A DNA stretch of 37,074 nt, from assembly GCA_002347485.1 (NCBI GenBank), contig DDXM01000012.1, forward strand, positions 1 through 37,074, read 5' to 3'. The notes below the pieces were generated by a model. That model was not told the origin of the DNA. It saw only the letters and a program-made list of their open reading frames with translations, and searched no databases. Position numbers and translations under genes: made by a program. Below, piece by piece: positions 1 through 7,556 of this stretch (its first letter is position 1; each line of letters starts with the position of its first letter). Source of the stretch: Anaerolineaceae bacterium UBA2260 (lineage in GTDB: Bacteria; Chloroflexota; Anaerolineae; Anaerolineales; Anaerolineaceae).

Positions 1-613
1 TGGTCACCACGTAGGCGAACGCGCTTTCACCAGCGTACAACACGATGGTGTCGCCTTCTTTGACATCCACCAGGTCGGCGAACACCTCCCCATCGATGTT
101 ATGGTGACCGTTGATGACCGTGTTACCCACCTCGCCCGGCAGCGCGGAATCGGGATGCCAGCCCGCAGCAAAATAACCCGGCGCCTGCCACTGCCCGAAG
201 GTTGAGCCTTCCACCTCGGTGAAGCTGTGCTCAGCGGGAATGACAGGCGCGGAGAGTTCGATCGACGGGATCTCGATGCGTTCCGGTACGGCGGGATGAT
301 TCAAGTCCTCATCAGCAGAACGGATGAACGAAGAAGATACATCAAGGTAAATTGGGGCGACCACCGCTGCTTCGATCGGCGCAAGAATGTCTGTCTGTCG
401 GAGCTTCATCTCGACCAACTCGACGCGGCTGCCTGAAATACGCGGGGTGGTCACGCTGGTGGTCAGCAGCGCGCGCGGCTGCGCAGGTGATGGTGCTGCC
501 GGCTGCTTGGTGGAAGCGGCAGAGGTGAAATAACCCGGCAGCGCGAGCACAAGTAATATTGCTCCCGCGATGATGGAGATGAGCCAGGAATGCTTGCGAA
601 ACTGTTTAATCAT
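1..613 (-). CDS. Sortase family transpeptidase (3' part outside window)
   Basis: The frame stays open from an ATG at 613 to the window edge, giving 204 codons with no stop, so this is the N-terminal part of a longer gene. Residues 1-10 are basic and are followed by a hydrophobic segment (about 11-31, ISIIAGAILLVLALPGYF), a membrane anchor. After a Pro/Ala-rich linker comes the sortase beta-barrel start: RIEIPSIELSAPVI, then GNTVINGHHNIDGEVFADL, which contains the catalytic-histidine region, then GDTIVLYAGESAFAYVV. The catalytic Cys and Arg would lie beyond position 1. Sortases cut a surface protein at an LPxTG-like motif and link it to the envelope. The gene just upstream on the same strand encodes a protein with an IPVTG motif, a likely dedicated substrate. 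The sortase class cannot be assigned from this fragment. Confidence 0.86.
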   Translation of the reverse strand, partial: MIKQFRKHSWLISIIAGAILLVLALPGYFTSAASTKQPAAPSPAQPRALLTTSVTTPRISGSRVELVEMKLRQTDILAPIEAAVVAPIYLDVSSSFIRSADEDLNHPAVPERIEIPSIELSAPVIPAEHSFTEVEGSTFGQWQAPGYFAAGWHPDSALPGEVGNTVINGHHNIDGEVFADLVDVKEGDTIVLYAGESAFAYVVT

Positions 614-629
614 TGTAGGGATAAAAGAT

Positions 630-654
630 CCCCGGGCACGGCTCATACCCGGGG
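630..654 (-). terminator. Hairpin between substrate and sortase genes
   Basis: CCCCGGG (630-636) and CCCGGGG (648-654) form a perfect 7-bp stem with an 11-nt loop. On the minus strand ATCTTTTATCCC follows, a weak U tract. It lies between the stop of the surface protein (670) and the sortase ATG (613). It could attenuate transcription so that less sortase than substrate is made, or stabilise the substrate mRNA. The role is inferred. Confidence 0.55.
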
Positions 655-669
655 ACGATCAAGACAATT

Positions 670-1410
670 TTATTGCTTGCGCGAGATACCATGCAGGACC
701 AGCCCGAGACCCAGCAGCAGTGAACCGAGGTTCATCATCATACGACCAGCCTGTGTGCGGTTGAAGGCGTTCAAATCAGCGCCGGTGACGGGGATGAGCA
801 CTTCAGCCGTGACCTCAGGGGCAGGGAGCGTGTTCACCGTGACCGGGGGGTCAGTAGGTACGATCGTGGCCGGGGGGTCAGTAGGTACGATCGTGTCCGG
901 GGGGTCAGTAGGTACGATCGTGGCCATAGGCTCAGGTGTATCGGTTGGGACCGGTGTGTTCGTTGCGGTATTGGTAGGTGTATTCGTCGGAGCTACGAAT
1001 GTGCCGGTCGGTGTGTTAGTGGGGGTATCAGTGGGCGTATTGGTAGGCGTATTCGTGGCTGTGTTAGTAGGTATGTTGGTAGGCGTGTTAGTCGCAGTCG
1101 CCGTCGCGGTCTCCGTCGCCGGGACAATACAAGGGCCAAGATAATCATTCTCATGGCCGGCGCGCGGCGTACCATCCTCATAGAAATGACCCGCCTGTCC
1201 AAAGGCAGCCTCCCAAGAGATGGTCAAGGTTACGAACTGCAGGGTACCATCCCGACCAGCAGCGTGGCAGATGGTGACCATGTCCGCGGGGGCTGCTTCA
1301 ACCGGTTGACTGATGGTGGTTACTAAAAATCCAGTGGCCAGCATCACAATTCCAAGGAAATTCAAGACCTTGGAAGCTAAACTTAGTTTATTATGAATCC
1401 CGTTGCTCAT
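670..1410 (-). CDS. Surface protein with ICH domain, Thr/Pro stalk and IPVTG sorting signal
   Basis: The protein is about 246 aa. ATG 1410 is preferred over a GTG at 1431 because GAGAGGAG sits 5 nt before it. It has a signal peptide (hydrophobic VLNFLGIVMLATGFLVTTI), then a small globular domain starting VTICHAAGRDG and ending with GHENDYLGPC. This resembles the VTICHxxG domain of many secreted bacterial proteins and carries Cys and His pairs that may bind metal or form a disulfide. A long Thr/Pro/Asn stalk (TNTPTNTPT repeats, then three TIVPTDPP units) leads to IPVTGADLN, a hydrophobic stretch (NLGSLLLGLGLVLHGI) and the basic tail SRKQ. That is the LPxTG-type layout. The sortase gene begins 56 bp downstream. 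Anchoring by that sortase is inferred from the motif and the neighbourhood. Confidence 0.85.
   Translation of the reverse strand: MSNGIHNKLSLASKVLNFLGIVMLATGFLVTTISQPVEAAPADMVTICHAAGRDGTLQFVTLTISWEAAFGQAGHFYEDGTPRAGHENDYLGPCIVPATETATATATNTPTNIPTNTATNTPTNTPTDTPTNTPTGTFVAPTNTPTNTATNTPVPTDTPEPMATIVPTDPPDTIVPTDPPATIVPTDPPVTVNTLPAPEVTAEVLIPVTGADLNAFNRTQAGRMMMNLGSLLLGLGLVLHGISRKQ
845..925. repeat. 27-bp tandem repeat, three copies
   Basis: Three near-identical 27-bp units start at 845, 872 and 899 (GGGGGGTCAGTAGGTACGAT and seven more bases). They encode TIVPTDPPx units of the stalk on the minus strand. Copy number could vary by slippage and change stalk length. Confidence 0.9.
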
Positions 1411-1609
1411 TGCGACTCCTCTCGCGCTCACTACTATTAATTAATAATTCTGATATTATTCATCCAATATATCATATATTACAGAATATTTCCACCTTTG
1501 TCAACCACCAATTTTTACCGGTCCTCACCAACTGATCGAAACCAGTGAGCCGGGTACGCGATTAATCGATTAAAATACCCTGACTTACCGGTAAAAACAG
1601 GCTAATCCA

Positions 1610-2068
1610 ATGACTGAAAATTTCAATCAAATCGAGGATCGAAAAAAAATCCGCTCCTGGCTGATCGTGTTGGGCGTGATTACCTTTGTAGCGCTGGTCG
1701 CCCTGCTGAAGAACAAGGGCGACACGAACCAGTGGCTGTACACTGAACCTGTCACCGCCCGGTTGGAGGAATTACGCGCCGCCGGTTCGCCGGTGGTAGT
1801 CTACTTCCACTCGCCGGATTGCAGCTCCTGTAACCAGGTGCAGGCGAGCCTGGACGAGGTACACCCGGAGTTTAAAGGTTCTGTCGCGCTGCTGGATGTG
1901 GACGTGACCAACCTGCGCTACCGCGACCTGGTGAACCAGGTGGGTGTGCAAACCGCCCCCACCCTGCTGCTGGTGAACGCGAGCGGCGAGGACAAATTGA
2001 TTGTGGGAGAGATCAGCCCGCAGGCTCTGCGCGCGGAACTGGCGTTGCTGGCTGGAGGTACGCCATAG
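1610..2068 (+). CDS. Membrane-anchored thioredoxin-like protein
   Basis: The protein is 152 aa. Residues about 17-34 (SWLIVLGVITFVALVALL) form one N-terminal membrane helix, so the rest lies outside the membrane. The thioredoxin fold is marked by VVVYFHSPDCSSC with a CxxC redox pair, VALLDVDVTN and the cis-proline loop TAPTLLLV. It should reduce or exchange disulfides in exported proteins, perhaps on the cytochrome c maturation route. The CcdA-like gene overlaps its stop codon and would supply electrons through the membrane. The Shine-Dalgarno before ATG 1610 is weak. Confidence 0.85.
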   Translation: MTENFNQIEDRKKIRSWLIVLGVITFVALVALLKNKGDTNQWLYTEPVTARLEELRAAGSPVVVYFHSPDCSSCNQVQASLDEVHPEFKGSVALLDVDVTNLRYRDLVNQVGVQTAPTLLLVNASGEDKLIVGEISPQALRAELALLAGGTP

Positions 2069-2742
2069 AGATCGACCCCTCCCTGTTGCAGCCTTCGTCC
2101 CTCCTCAGCTACCTGCTGGTCTTCCTGGGCGGATTGCTCACCGGCGTGGGTCCGTGCAATATCGCCATGATCCCGCTTATCGTGGGCTACATCGGCGGCT
2201 CGAAAAGCCTGCCGCGCCGGCGCGCCTTCTGGATCTCGCTTCTCTTTTCGGTGGGCATGGCAGTCACGTTTACACTGCTGGGGGTGATCGCCGCGCTGGT
2301 TGGCGGGCTGCTCGGTGGCGGCACCCGCGTGTGGTATTACATCGTGGCGGCGGTGTGTTTCATTATTGGTTTGCAAATGATCGGGCTGCTGCAATTTTCC
2401 ATCCCGCTGTGGATGGAGAACCTGCACGAAAAAGTGAAGGCGCGCGGACTGCTGGGCGCCTTCCTACTGGGGCTGGTTTCAGGGCTGGTAGTCTCTCAGT
2501 GCGCCACCCCTGTGCTGGCGGTCATACTCACCTACGTGATGGCGCAGCAATCCGGCGTGGCATACGGCGCCGCCCTGCTCTTTCTCTACGCGCTGGGTTG
2601 CGCCGTGCCGGTGGTGCTGGCGGGCACCTTTACCGGTGTGCTCAAGAACCTGCGCGCTTTTGGTAAATGGAACGATCTCGTCACCCGCGTCGCCGGCGGG
2701 CTGCTGATCCTGGTGGGGGGGTACTTCCTGTGGGTGGCGTGA
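2065..2742 (+). CDS. CcdA/DsbD-type transmembrane thiol-disulfide electron carrier, probable ATA start
   Basis: This multi-spanning protein of about 225 aa belongs to the cytochrome c biogenesis CcdA/DsbD-beta family. It shows the two hallmark cysteines in GVGPCNIAMIP (first helix) and VVSQCATPVLAV (fourth helix), each next to a Pro. Such proteins carry electrons from cytosolic thioredoxin to an outside thioredoxin-like partner, here the preceding gene. The start is unusual. The upstream gene ends in TAG at 2066-2068, and GGAGG (2054-2058) lies 6 nt before an in-frame ATA at 2065. No ATG, GTG or TTG lies in frame near it. The next candidate is TTG 2086, 27 nt from the ribosome site. Initiation at ATA, a sequence error, or the TTG are the alternatives. 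Confidence 0.82.
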   Translation: MEIDPSLLQPSSLLSYLLVFLGGLLTGVGPCNIAMIPLIVGYIGGSKSLPRRRAFWISLLFSVGMAVTFTLLGVIAALVGGLLGGGTRVWYYIVAAVCFIIGLQMIGLLQFSIPLWMENLHEKVKARGLLGAFLLGLVSGLVVSQCATPVLAVILTYVMAQQSGVAYGAALLFLYALGCAVPVVLAGTFTGVLKNLRAFGKWNDLVTRVAGGLLILVGGYFLWVA

Positions 2743-2951
2743 ATCTTATCTAAAACCAAGAGTAATAAATCTACACGCATAGCTTTTTGGCAGCCCTTTT
2801 CACCCTGTTATCGATTTCTTCGCAGAATGATGACCACGGCATGTTATGTTTTTCCGTCACCCCAGGCTGGTAGTTTGGGCAGTCGAACCTGTTGCCGGAC
2901 ACGTTATAATGTTTCAAACACATCATATCCTATGGAAGTAAAAGATTACCT

Positions 2952-4016
2952 ATGAGTGAGACACCTGTCAATAAACCACGCATACCGGTGAGAAAAGCTT
3001 TTGTATGGATCGTAGTGATCATGGCGGTCGCTTTCGTCATCGTCAGTATCACCGAGATCGAAGACATCCTGACCGCGGTTAGAAGCGGCAACATAGCTTT
3101 TCTCCTGCTGGCAGTGGCCCTGGAACTTGTTTGCCTGCTCAACAACGCCATGAATTACCGCACCCTGTACCATCTGGTCGGTCTTGAGGAATCCTTACGC
3201 CAGATCTTCCTCATAAGCACCTCCTCCACCTTCATCAACATGATCGCCCCCAGTGGCGGGTTTGGCGGGATGGTCGTCTTCATGGATTCGGCCAAGCAGC
3301 GCAATTATTCCCCCGCCAAAGTGGTGGTAGTCGTCATCCTGTACATGATTTATGAATATGTTTCACTGCTGGGTGTGGTGGCACTGGGCTTCGTTGCCCT
3401 GATCCAGCGTCAGAACCTGACCACCGGTCAGATCATCGCGGCGGGTGTGCTCATGCTGTTCATCATCCTCTTCAGCCTGTTACTATATCTCGGATCTCAC
3501 TCCTCGAAACAGTTCGGTGAACTGCTGTTCAAGGGGGCTAACTGGATCAACCGGTTGATGTACCGTTTCTTCCACCGCGACCTCATCCAGGCTGAGCAAG
3601 CCCATAAACTGGCAGCCGATATCGAAGAAGGTGTGATGGCGCTGCGTGGTAAAAAGAGCGGTCTGCTCGCTCCGCTCCTCTATGCACTGTGCAACAAGGC
3701 ACTCCTCATCGGGGTACTGACTTCGGTTTTCCTGTCCCTCCAGGTCCCGTTTTCGACCGGTACCATCGTGGCGGGATACAGCATCGCCCAGCTTATTTTC
3801 TACATTACGCCCTCCCCGGCTGGCATCGGTTTTGTGGAAGGCATTTTCCCCATCACACTGAATGCCCTCCTGGTTCCCTTCGCCAAAGCCGTGTTGATCA
3901 CCCTGATCTACCGCGGTATCACATTATGGTTTTCCTTCGCCATTGGCTTCTTCTCATTTCAAAAACTGCAAAGAGAAAATGCCAATGCTTCCCCTCACCC
4001 GTCTGAACCAGCATAA
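2952..4016 (+). CDS. Lysylphosphatidylglycerol synthase TM-region / YbhN-like flippase-type membrane protein
   Basis: The protein is 354 aa with about eight hydrophobic segments. It matches the UPF0104/LPG-synthase membrane-domain family: INMIAPSGGFGGM near residue 95 and ITPSPAGIGFVEG near residue 285 are the typical conserved loops. Family members are proposed lipid or glycolipid translocases, and some form the membrane half of MprF. No synthase domain is fused here, so translocation is the likelier role, with unknown substrate. A TATAAT lies at 2905-2910. The ribosome site is poor. A 7-codon upstream frame (2932-2955) ends in ATGA overlap with the start codon, which may matter for translation. 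Confidence 0.8.
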   Translation: MSETPVNKPRIPVRKAFVWIVVIMAVAFVIVSITEIEDILTAVRSGNIAFLLLAVALELVCLLNNAMNYRTLYHLVGLEESLRQIFLISTSSTFINMIAPSGGFGGMVVFMDSAKQRNYSPAKVVVVVILYMIYEYVSLLGVVALGFVALIQRQNLTTGQIIAAGVLMLFIILFSLLLYLGSHSSKQFGELLFKGANWINRLMYRFFHRDLIQAEQAHKLAADIEEGVMALRGKKSGLLAPLLYALCNKALLIGVLTSVFLSLQVPFSTGTIVAGYSIAQLIFYITPSPAGIGFVEGIFPITLNALLVPFAKAVLITLIYRGITLWFSFAIGFFSFQKLQRENANASPHPSEPA

Positions 4017-4287
4017 CACCATGCCGGCTGGATTCGGGTAATTTGCAGGGTACAAAACTCTGGTGGAGGAACTCAAACACCGAAAGGGTCAGGTACCTGT
4101 CAGGCAAGTCTTGCCTTCCCTATGAACAGATCACCGGTTGATTTTCTGGATGATTCCATCTCCGTGGAAATTCGGATGTCAATCTGTCGGAATTAGCGCG
4201 AAAACCTCTTGTTTCGTTGTCGCGTATAAGATGTAAAAACGTCACTCAAGTGAAGGTGATCACAACCCCCGTAAGCCAGACCGCCCT
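4017..4287. other. Gap between two convergent genes
   Basis: This 271-bp stretch holds no convincing gene. A short palindrome AGGCAAGTCTTGCCT lies at 4102-4116, but no T tract follows, so no terminator can be claimed. Confidence 0.5.
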
Positions 4288-5175
4288 TTATTCCTTCTCC
4301 CCCGAGAACTCCGGCAGGTACCACTCCTCTTCCTCCATCAACCCGGTCTTCACCTGGTCGAGCGGGGTCAGCGGATCATCCATGCGCACCTGCAGTGAGA
4401 TGCCCGCGGTGCGCACGCCATTGGCGGTCATCACGCGGCGCACGCGGTAGCGCAAGAAATAGCGCTGCACCAGCTCGGTGTTGAGCACATCTTTCACAGT
4501 GCGCACCGACACCGCGGCGCGTTCCGCCAATTCTCCCATCTCTGTCTCGACCACGTTGCGCAGTTCCCCGGTCATGGGGTTCCAGTAGCACATCGAGCGC
4601 GCCGCCAGGATGATAGTGAGCGCGGAGTGACCCAGCAGCGGCAGCCAGTTGTTGAAGAAGTAACCGGTGACGAACATGCCGCGTTCGGGCTGGATGAGCT
4701 TGGCGCGTTCGCTGCCGTAGGCGCGCTGCAACATCACCTTGCGCGTGCGCCCGCTGCCCGTCAGGCTGTCATCTTTCACGGCAACATCACTGGGTTCCAG
4801 TTCAGTTTCTTCATTGGAATCGTTATCGACCAGGTCCTGCGGCAGGGTTTTCTTGATCGGCTTTTCCCCCTCCCCTGCGCGGTAAAACCCGTTCGCGACG
4901 ATCACGTTAAAGGTAACCGGCTGACCGTACAGCCCTTCCAGTAAACGCGTGATGCGCGCCCCCAGGCGTTCCTCCACCCAGGCGCGCCCATAAGCGTTGT
5001 AGGCTCCTACAGTGAACGTTCGTTCATGGTACCCCACCGGTTTGAGCGGCTGCACCCAGGTTTCGAACAAGGCGCGCGACATCTCGGTGCGTAAATCGCC
5101 CAGTACCATTTCCCAGGCTTCCTGGTGATCCGGTTGTTCCACTCCGAGTGATTGTCCTTTCACGCCATGGTCCAT
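4288..5175 (-). CDS. DnaA-domain-I protein fused to a helix-turn-helix domain (replication-initiator-like, no AAA+ domain)
   Basis: The protein is 295 aa. Residues about 20-92 match DnaA domain I: AWEMVLGDLRTEMSRALFETW, VQPLKPVG, then the AYNAYGRAWVEERLGARI strand-helix end. In DnaA this domain contacts DnaB helicase and other partners. Residues about 100-145 are an acidic, polar linker. Residues about 165-270 look like a winged-helix DNA-binding domain, with MGELAERAAVSVRTVKDVL as a clear helix-turn-helix. The Walker A/B ATPase core and domain IV of true DnaA are absent. A separate AAA ATPase gene lies two genes upstream on the same strand. Combined with two ParA systems nearby, a plasmid-type initiator or regulator is the best guess. 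A specialised transcription factor is possible. Confidence 0.72.
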   Translation of the reverse strand: MDHGVKGQSLGVEQPDHQEAWEMVLGDLRTEMSRALFETWVQPLKPVGYHERTFTVGAYNAYGRAWVEERLGARITRLLEGLYGQPVTFNVIVANGFYRAGEGEKPIKKTLPQDLVDNDSNEETELEPSDVAVKDDSLTGSGRTRKVMLQRAYGSERAKLIQPERGMFVTGYFFNNWLPLLGHSALTIILAARSMCYWNPMTGELRNVVETEMGELAERAAVSVRTVKDVLNTELVQRYFLRYRVRRVMTANGVRTAGISLQVRMDDPLTPLDQVKTGLMEEEEWYLPEFSGEKE

Positions 5176-5215
5176 TCCACTTTTCCGTTCGCGCTCCCGC
5201 CGTCCTACCGGGTTT

Positions 5216-5244
5216 ATTATAGAACATTATTTCTAATTAATCAA
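5216..5244 (-). promoter_or_regulatory. Promoter for the DnaA-domain-I gene
   Basis: On the minus strand TTGATT (5244-5239), a 17-bp spacer and a perfect TATAAT (5221-5216) precede the ATG at 5175 by about 40 bp. The gene can therefore be transcribed apart from the two upstream genes. Confidence 0.72.
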
Positions 5245-5327
5245 TCCCTTTGTCGCTCCGGCTAATTGTTTCTACCCTCTCCTTGATGTTTTTTTCTACC
5301 GTTAATTATCATATTTTACGGAAGAAA

Positions 5328-5660
5328 TTATTCAACCTCACCGATCAACCGTTCAACCAATTCAGCCAGGGATCCGATATCCTCCGGGTTTTCGAGGCGG
5401 TTGTAGCGGTTGGAGCAAACCCGGGTGAGAATGCCCAGCGTCTCACCTGCCGAAACCGAACGGTGCAGCAGGCCGGAAATGCGCTCTCGCCAATTTTCCA
5501 GTTCGGTGATCTCACCCTGTGAAAGCGTGAGCCCCACCTTGCGGCGCGGCACCACGCTGGGCGGGCGCCCTGGCGAGCGGATCTCCTGTTCATTGGGAAC
5601 GCGCCGGGCTTCGTACAATTGCACCCAGGCGTTGCGAGTCTGGTTCTGAGTAGAGGCCAT
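5328..5660 (-). CDS. Small ribbon-helix-helix-like protein with GRPP motif
   Basis: The protein is 110 aa. ATG 5660 follows AAAGGTG at 8-nt spacing. The AAA ATPase stop ends 3 bp before, so the two genes are coupled. I do not recognise a named family. The N-terminus is polar, with RSPGRPPS resembling an AT-hook. Then comes a likely beta strand (RKVGLTLSQ) and two predicted helices (GEITELENWRERISGLL and SAGETLGILTRVCSNRY), the order expected of a ribbon-helix-helix DNA-binding unit. A DNA-binding accessory of the neighbouring ATPase is plausible but not shown. Confidence 0.6.
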   Translation of the reverse strand: MASTQNQTRNAWVQLYEARRVPNEQEIRSPGRPPSVVPRRKVGLTLSQGEITELENWRERISGLLHRSVSAGETLGILTRVCSNRYNRLENPEDIGSLAELVERLIGEVE

Positions 5661-5662
5661 AA

Positions 5663-6481
5663 TCAATTCACCTTTCGTGCAATTTCCACGTTGATCATGG
5701 ATTCATCGCTTTCCAGTAATGCATCCATCGAGAGGGCGCACAGGCGGATGATCTCGCGCGGCACACCCTGCGATTTTTCGTAAAGCACCTCGAAGGCGTC
5801 ATCGTTGATCAGCGGCGCTTGCCGTCCGGCCACCCCCAGGCGGAAAAGCACCATCTGCAGTGCGCTGGAGAGGGTGAGCGGGGGAAGCGCCAAGCGCACG
5901 AATACGCGCGCGTTGACCGCCTTGTTCAACTCGAACAACCCCTGCATCTCAGACTGCCCAAAAGCCAGCACCTGCGCCACCTTAGCGTCATAATCGAAAT
6001 TGTACAGGCGGTGCAGCACCTCGAGCGCCTCGGGTTCCATCAGTTGCGCGTCGTCAAGCAACACCACCACATTGCGGTTGGCGGTGTAAGCTTTGGCCAT
6101 GAACTGCTCCAGCCCTTCCATCTGTAACTGGAAGGAACGCAAACGTGGCACCCCCAGCGTTTCAGAGATTTGACGCGCGGCATCCATGGCGGATTTGAAA
6201 GCGGCAGTGTGAATGTAGCAGATATCCAGCTTCTCCTCGGAGGCATAGACATCATACAGGCGCCGGGCGAGGGAGCTCTTGCCCATGCCCATATCGCCGG
6301 TGATGAGCGCTAACCCGCGCCGGCGCGAGATGACTCCCTGAGCCTGGCGGTATACCGCCAGATGCTCCGGGCCGAGATACAGGTAACGCGGATCAGCCGA
6401 AAGCTTAAAAGGGTCCTCTTTCAGACCCAATCTGTCCAGGCGTACCTGTCGCCATTCATCATCATTCAACACATCGCTCAT
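5663..6481 (-). CDS. ExeA/TniB-type AAA+ ATPase
   Basis: The protein is 272 aa. ATG 6481 is chosen over 6493 and 6496 because GGAGG lies 6 nt before it. The N-terminal GLKEDPFKLSADPRYLY (about 19-35) is the signature of ExeA-like ATPases. Walker A is GDMGMGKSS (62-70), Walker B is VVVLLDDAQ (138-146), the sensor region is LAFGQSE, and GVPREIIRL (239-247) fits sensor 2. Relatives act in secretion (ExeA), transposition (TniB, MuB-like) and DNA-processing complexes. There is no peptidoglycan-binding domain, so a DNA role fits better. It heads an operon with the small RHH-like gene and is divergent from parA. It might supply the ATPase missing from the DnaA-domain-I protein; that is inference. 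Confidence 0.82.
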   Translation of the reverse strand: MSDVLNDDEWRQVRLDRLGLKEDPFKLSADPRYLYLGPEHLAVYRQAQGVISRRRGLALITGDMGMGKSSLARRLYDVYASEEKLDICYIHTAAFKSAMDAARQISETLGVPRLRSFQLQMEGLEQFMAKAYTANRNVVVLLDDAQLMEPEALEVLHRLYNFDYDAKVAQVLAFGQSEMQGLFELNKAVNARVFVRLALPPLTLSSALQMVLFRLGVAGRQAPLINDDAFEVLYEKSQGVPREIIRLCALSMDALLESDESMINVEIARKVN

Positions 6482-6692
6482 GGAATCCTCCATCACCAGC
6501 TAATTATCGCACGAAATCAGAACAAAATCAATAGATTTAGCGCATTTATAGGATGTCGATACCGTAATTGTTGTAATTTATTGAATTTTATCATTTTTTA
6601 TGCTAACATAATCATAATGCGTGAGATTGTGTATAATCGGTATGTGGGGTCGTTCGCATCCCCGCAGAAATCGTTCCTTCAGGCAGGCGCAC
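6482..6692. promoter_or_regulatory. AT-rich divergent promoter region between the AAA gene and parA
   Basis: This is 211 bp of AT-rich sequence between divergent genes. For the plus strand, GTATAATC gives a perfect -10 box at 6632-6637. TTGAAT (6581-6586) with TAACAT (6604-6609) at 17-bp spacing is a second option. The minus-strand promoter of the AAA gene must also lie here, but I cannot fix it. Confidence 0.5.
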
Positions 6693-7550
6693 ATGGCAAT
6701 CACGATCACTATCGCGAATGAGAAAGGCGGGGTCGGCAAGACCACCACCGCGGTCAATCTCGCCGCCGGCATCGCCCTGCGCATCGCAGACCACTCGGAC
6801 AGCAGCAATCGGGTGCTGCTGGTGGACATGGATCCCCAGGTGCACGCGCTGCTGGCGGTGGCGTACGAGAATCACCAGAACACCCCGCCCGTATCACTGG
6901 CCGCCCTGCTCACCGAATCCCCTCCGCCTTCCATTCAACGTCTTATTCAGCGCAGCGACTATCATCCCAACCTGTTCTACGTCCCATCCGAACGCGCCGC
7001 CATGATCCGCGCCGCGCGGGAACTGCCCGCTTTGATGGCGAACGAAACCCGCCTCGCCCGCGCGCTCGCCCCGGTGCAAAACGAGTACGCCTATATCATC
7101 ATTGATACCCCGCCCAATACCGGCGACCTGCTCATCAACGCACTGGTTTCCGCCGACCAGGTCATTATCCCGGTCGAGACCTCCTACCTGGGCGTTTCGG
7201 GGTTGATCGAGCTGCAGCGCACCATCGAGCAGGTGCAAACCCACTTCAAACCGCAGCTGCATATTCTCGGCTACCTGCCCACGATGTGTGAGGAGCAACG
7301 CAGCGAAGCGCGCGAGATTCTAGAGGAGATGAGCAAGCGTTACAAAAAATTGATGCTGCCGCCCATTCATAAATCCTCCGACCTGGCGTACGCGCACTCG
7401 AGCCACATGGATGTCTTCACCTACCGCCCGCCGCGCAGCCCCAGCAGCCATAACATTGTTTCGAGCTCACGCGCCACGCGCGAGTACGCCGAATTGATCG
7501 ATATCGTCCTCAAACAAACCGGATTCCGTAAATCAGCCCGGGAAGGATAG
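6693..7550 (+). CDS. parA: ParA-family partition ATPase (first copy)
   Basis: The protein is 285 aa. ATG 6693 (MAITITIANEKGG) is the real start because the family always begins a few residues before the Walker motif. The deviant Walker A is KGGVGKTTTAVNLAAG (about 10-25). The second Walker motif is LLVDMDPQVHALL, and IIIDTPPNTGDLL is Walker B. VIIPVETSYLGVSGLIEL is the usual ParA switch region. ParA dimers coat the nucleoid with ATP and move ParB-bound DNA. There is no N-terminal HTH. The ParB gene follows after 6 bp, and parS-like palindromes lie beyond it, so this is a full ParABS-like cassette. It may belong to an integrated plasmid rather than the host chromosome. Confidence 0.88.
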   Translation: MAITITIANEKGGVGKTTTAVNLAAGIALRIADHSDSSNRVLLVDMDPQVHALLAVAYENHQNTPPVSLAALLTESPPPSIQRLIQRSDYHPNLFYVPSERAAMIRAARELPALMANETRLARALAPVQNEYAYIIIDTPPNTGDLLINALVSADQVIIPVETSYLGVSGLIELQRTIEQVQTHFKPQLHILGYLPTMCEEQRSEAREILEEMSKRYKKLMLPPIHKSSDLAYAHSSHMDVFTYRPPRSPSSHNIVSSSRATREYAELIDIVLKQTGFRKSAREG

Positions 7551-7556
7551 GTAACC

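Noticed and set aside
590..1144. 184-codon plus-strand frame rich in Val, Gly and Ser
   Set aside because: It is the reverse of the Thr/Pro stalk of the surface protein; repeats keep the frame open.
4217..4450. 77-codon plus frame
   Set aside because: It covers the reverse of the DnaA-domain-I gene end and has no ribosome site.
4288..5175. Chromosomal dnaA
   Set aside because: It has domain I only; there is no AAA+ domain or domain IV signature, and dnaN is not next to it.
5250..5522. 90-codon plus frame
   Set aside because: It mostly covers the RHH-like gene in reverse, and the first part is promoter DNA.
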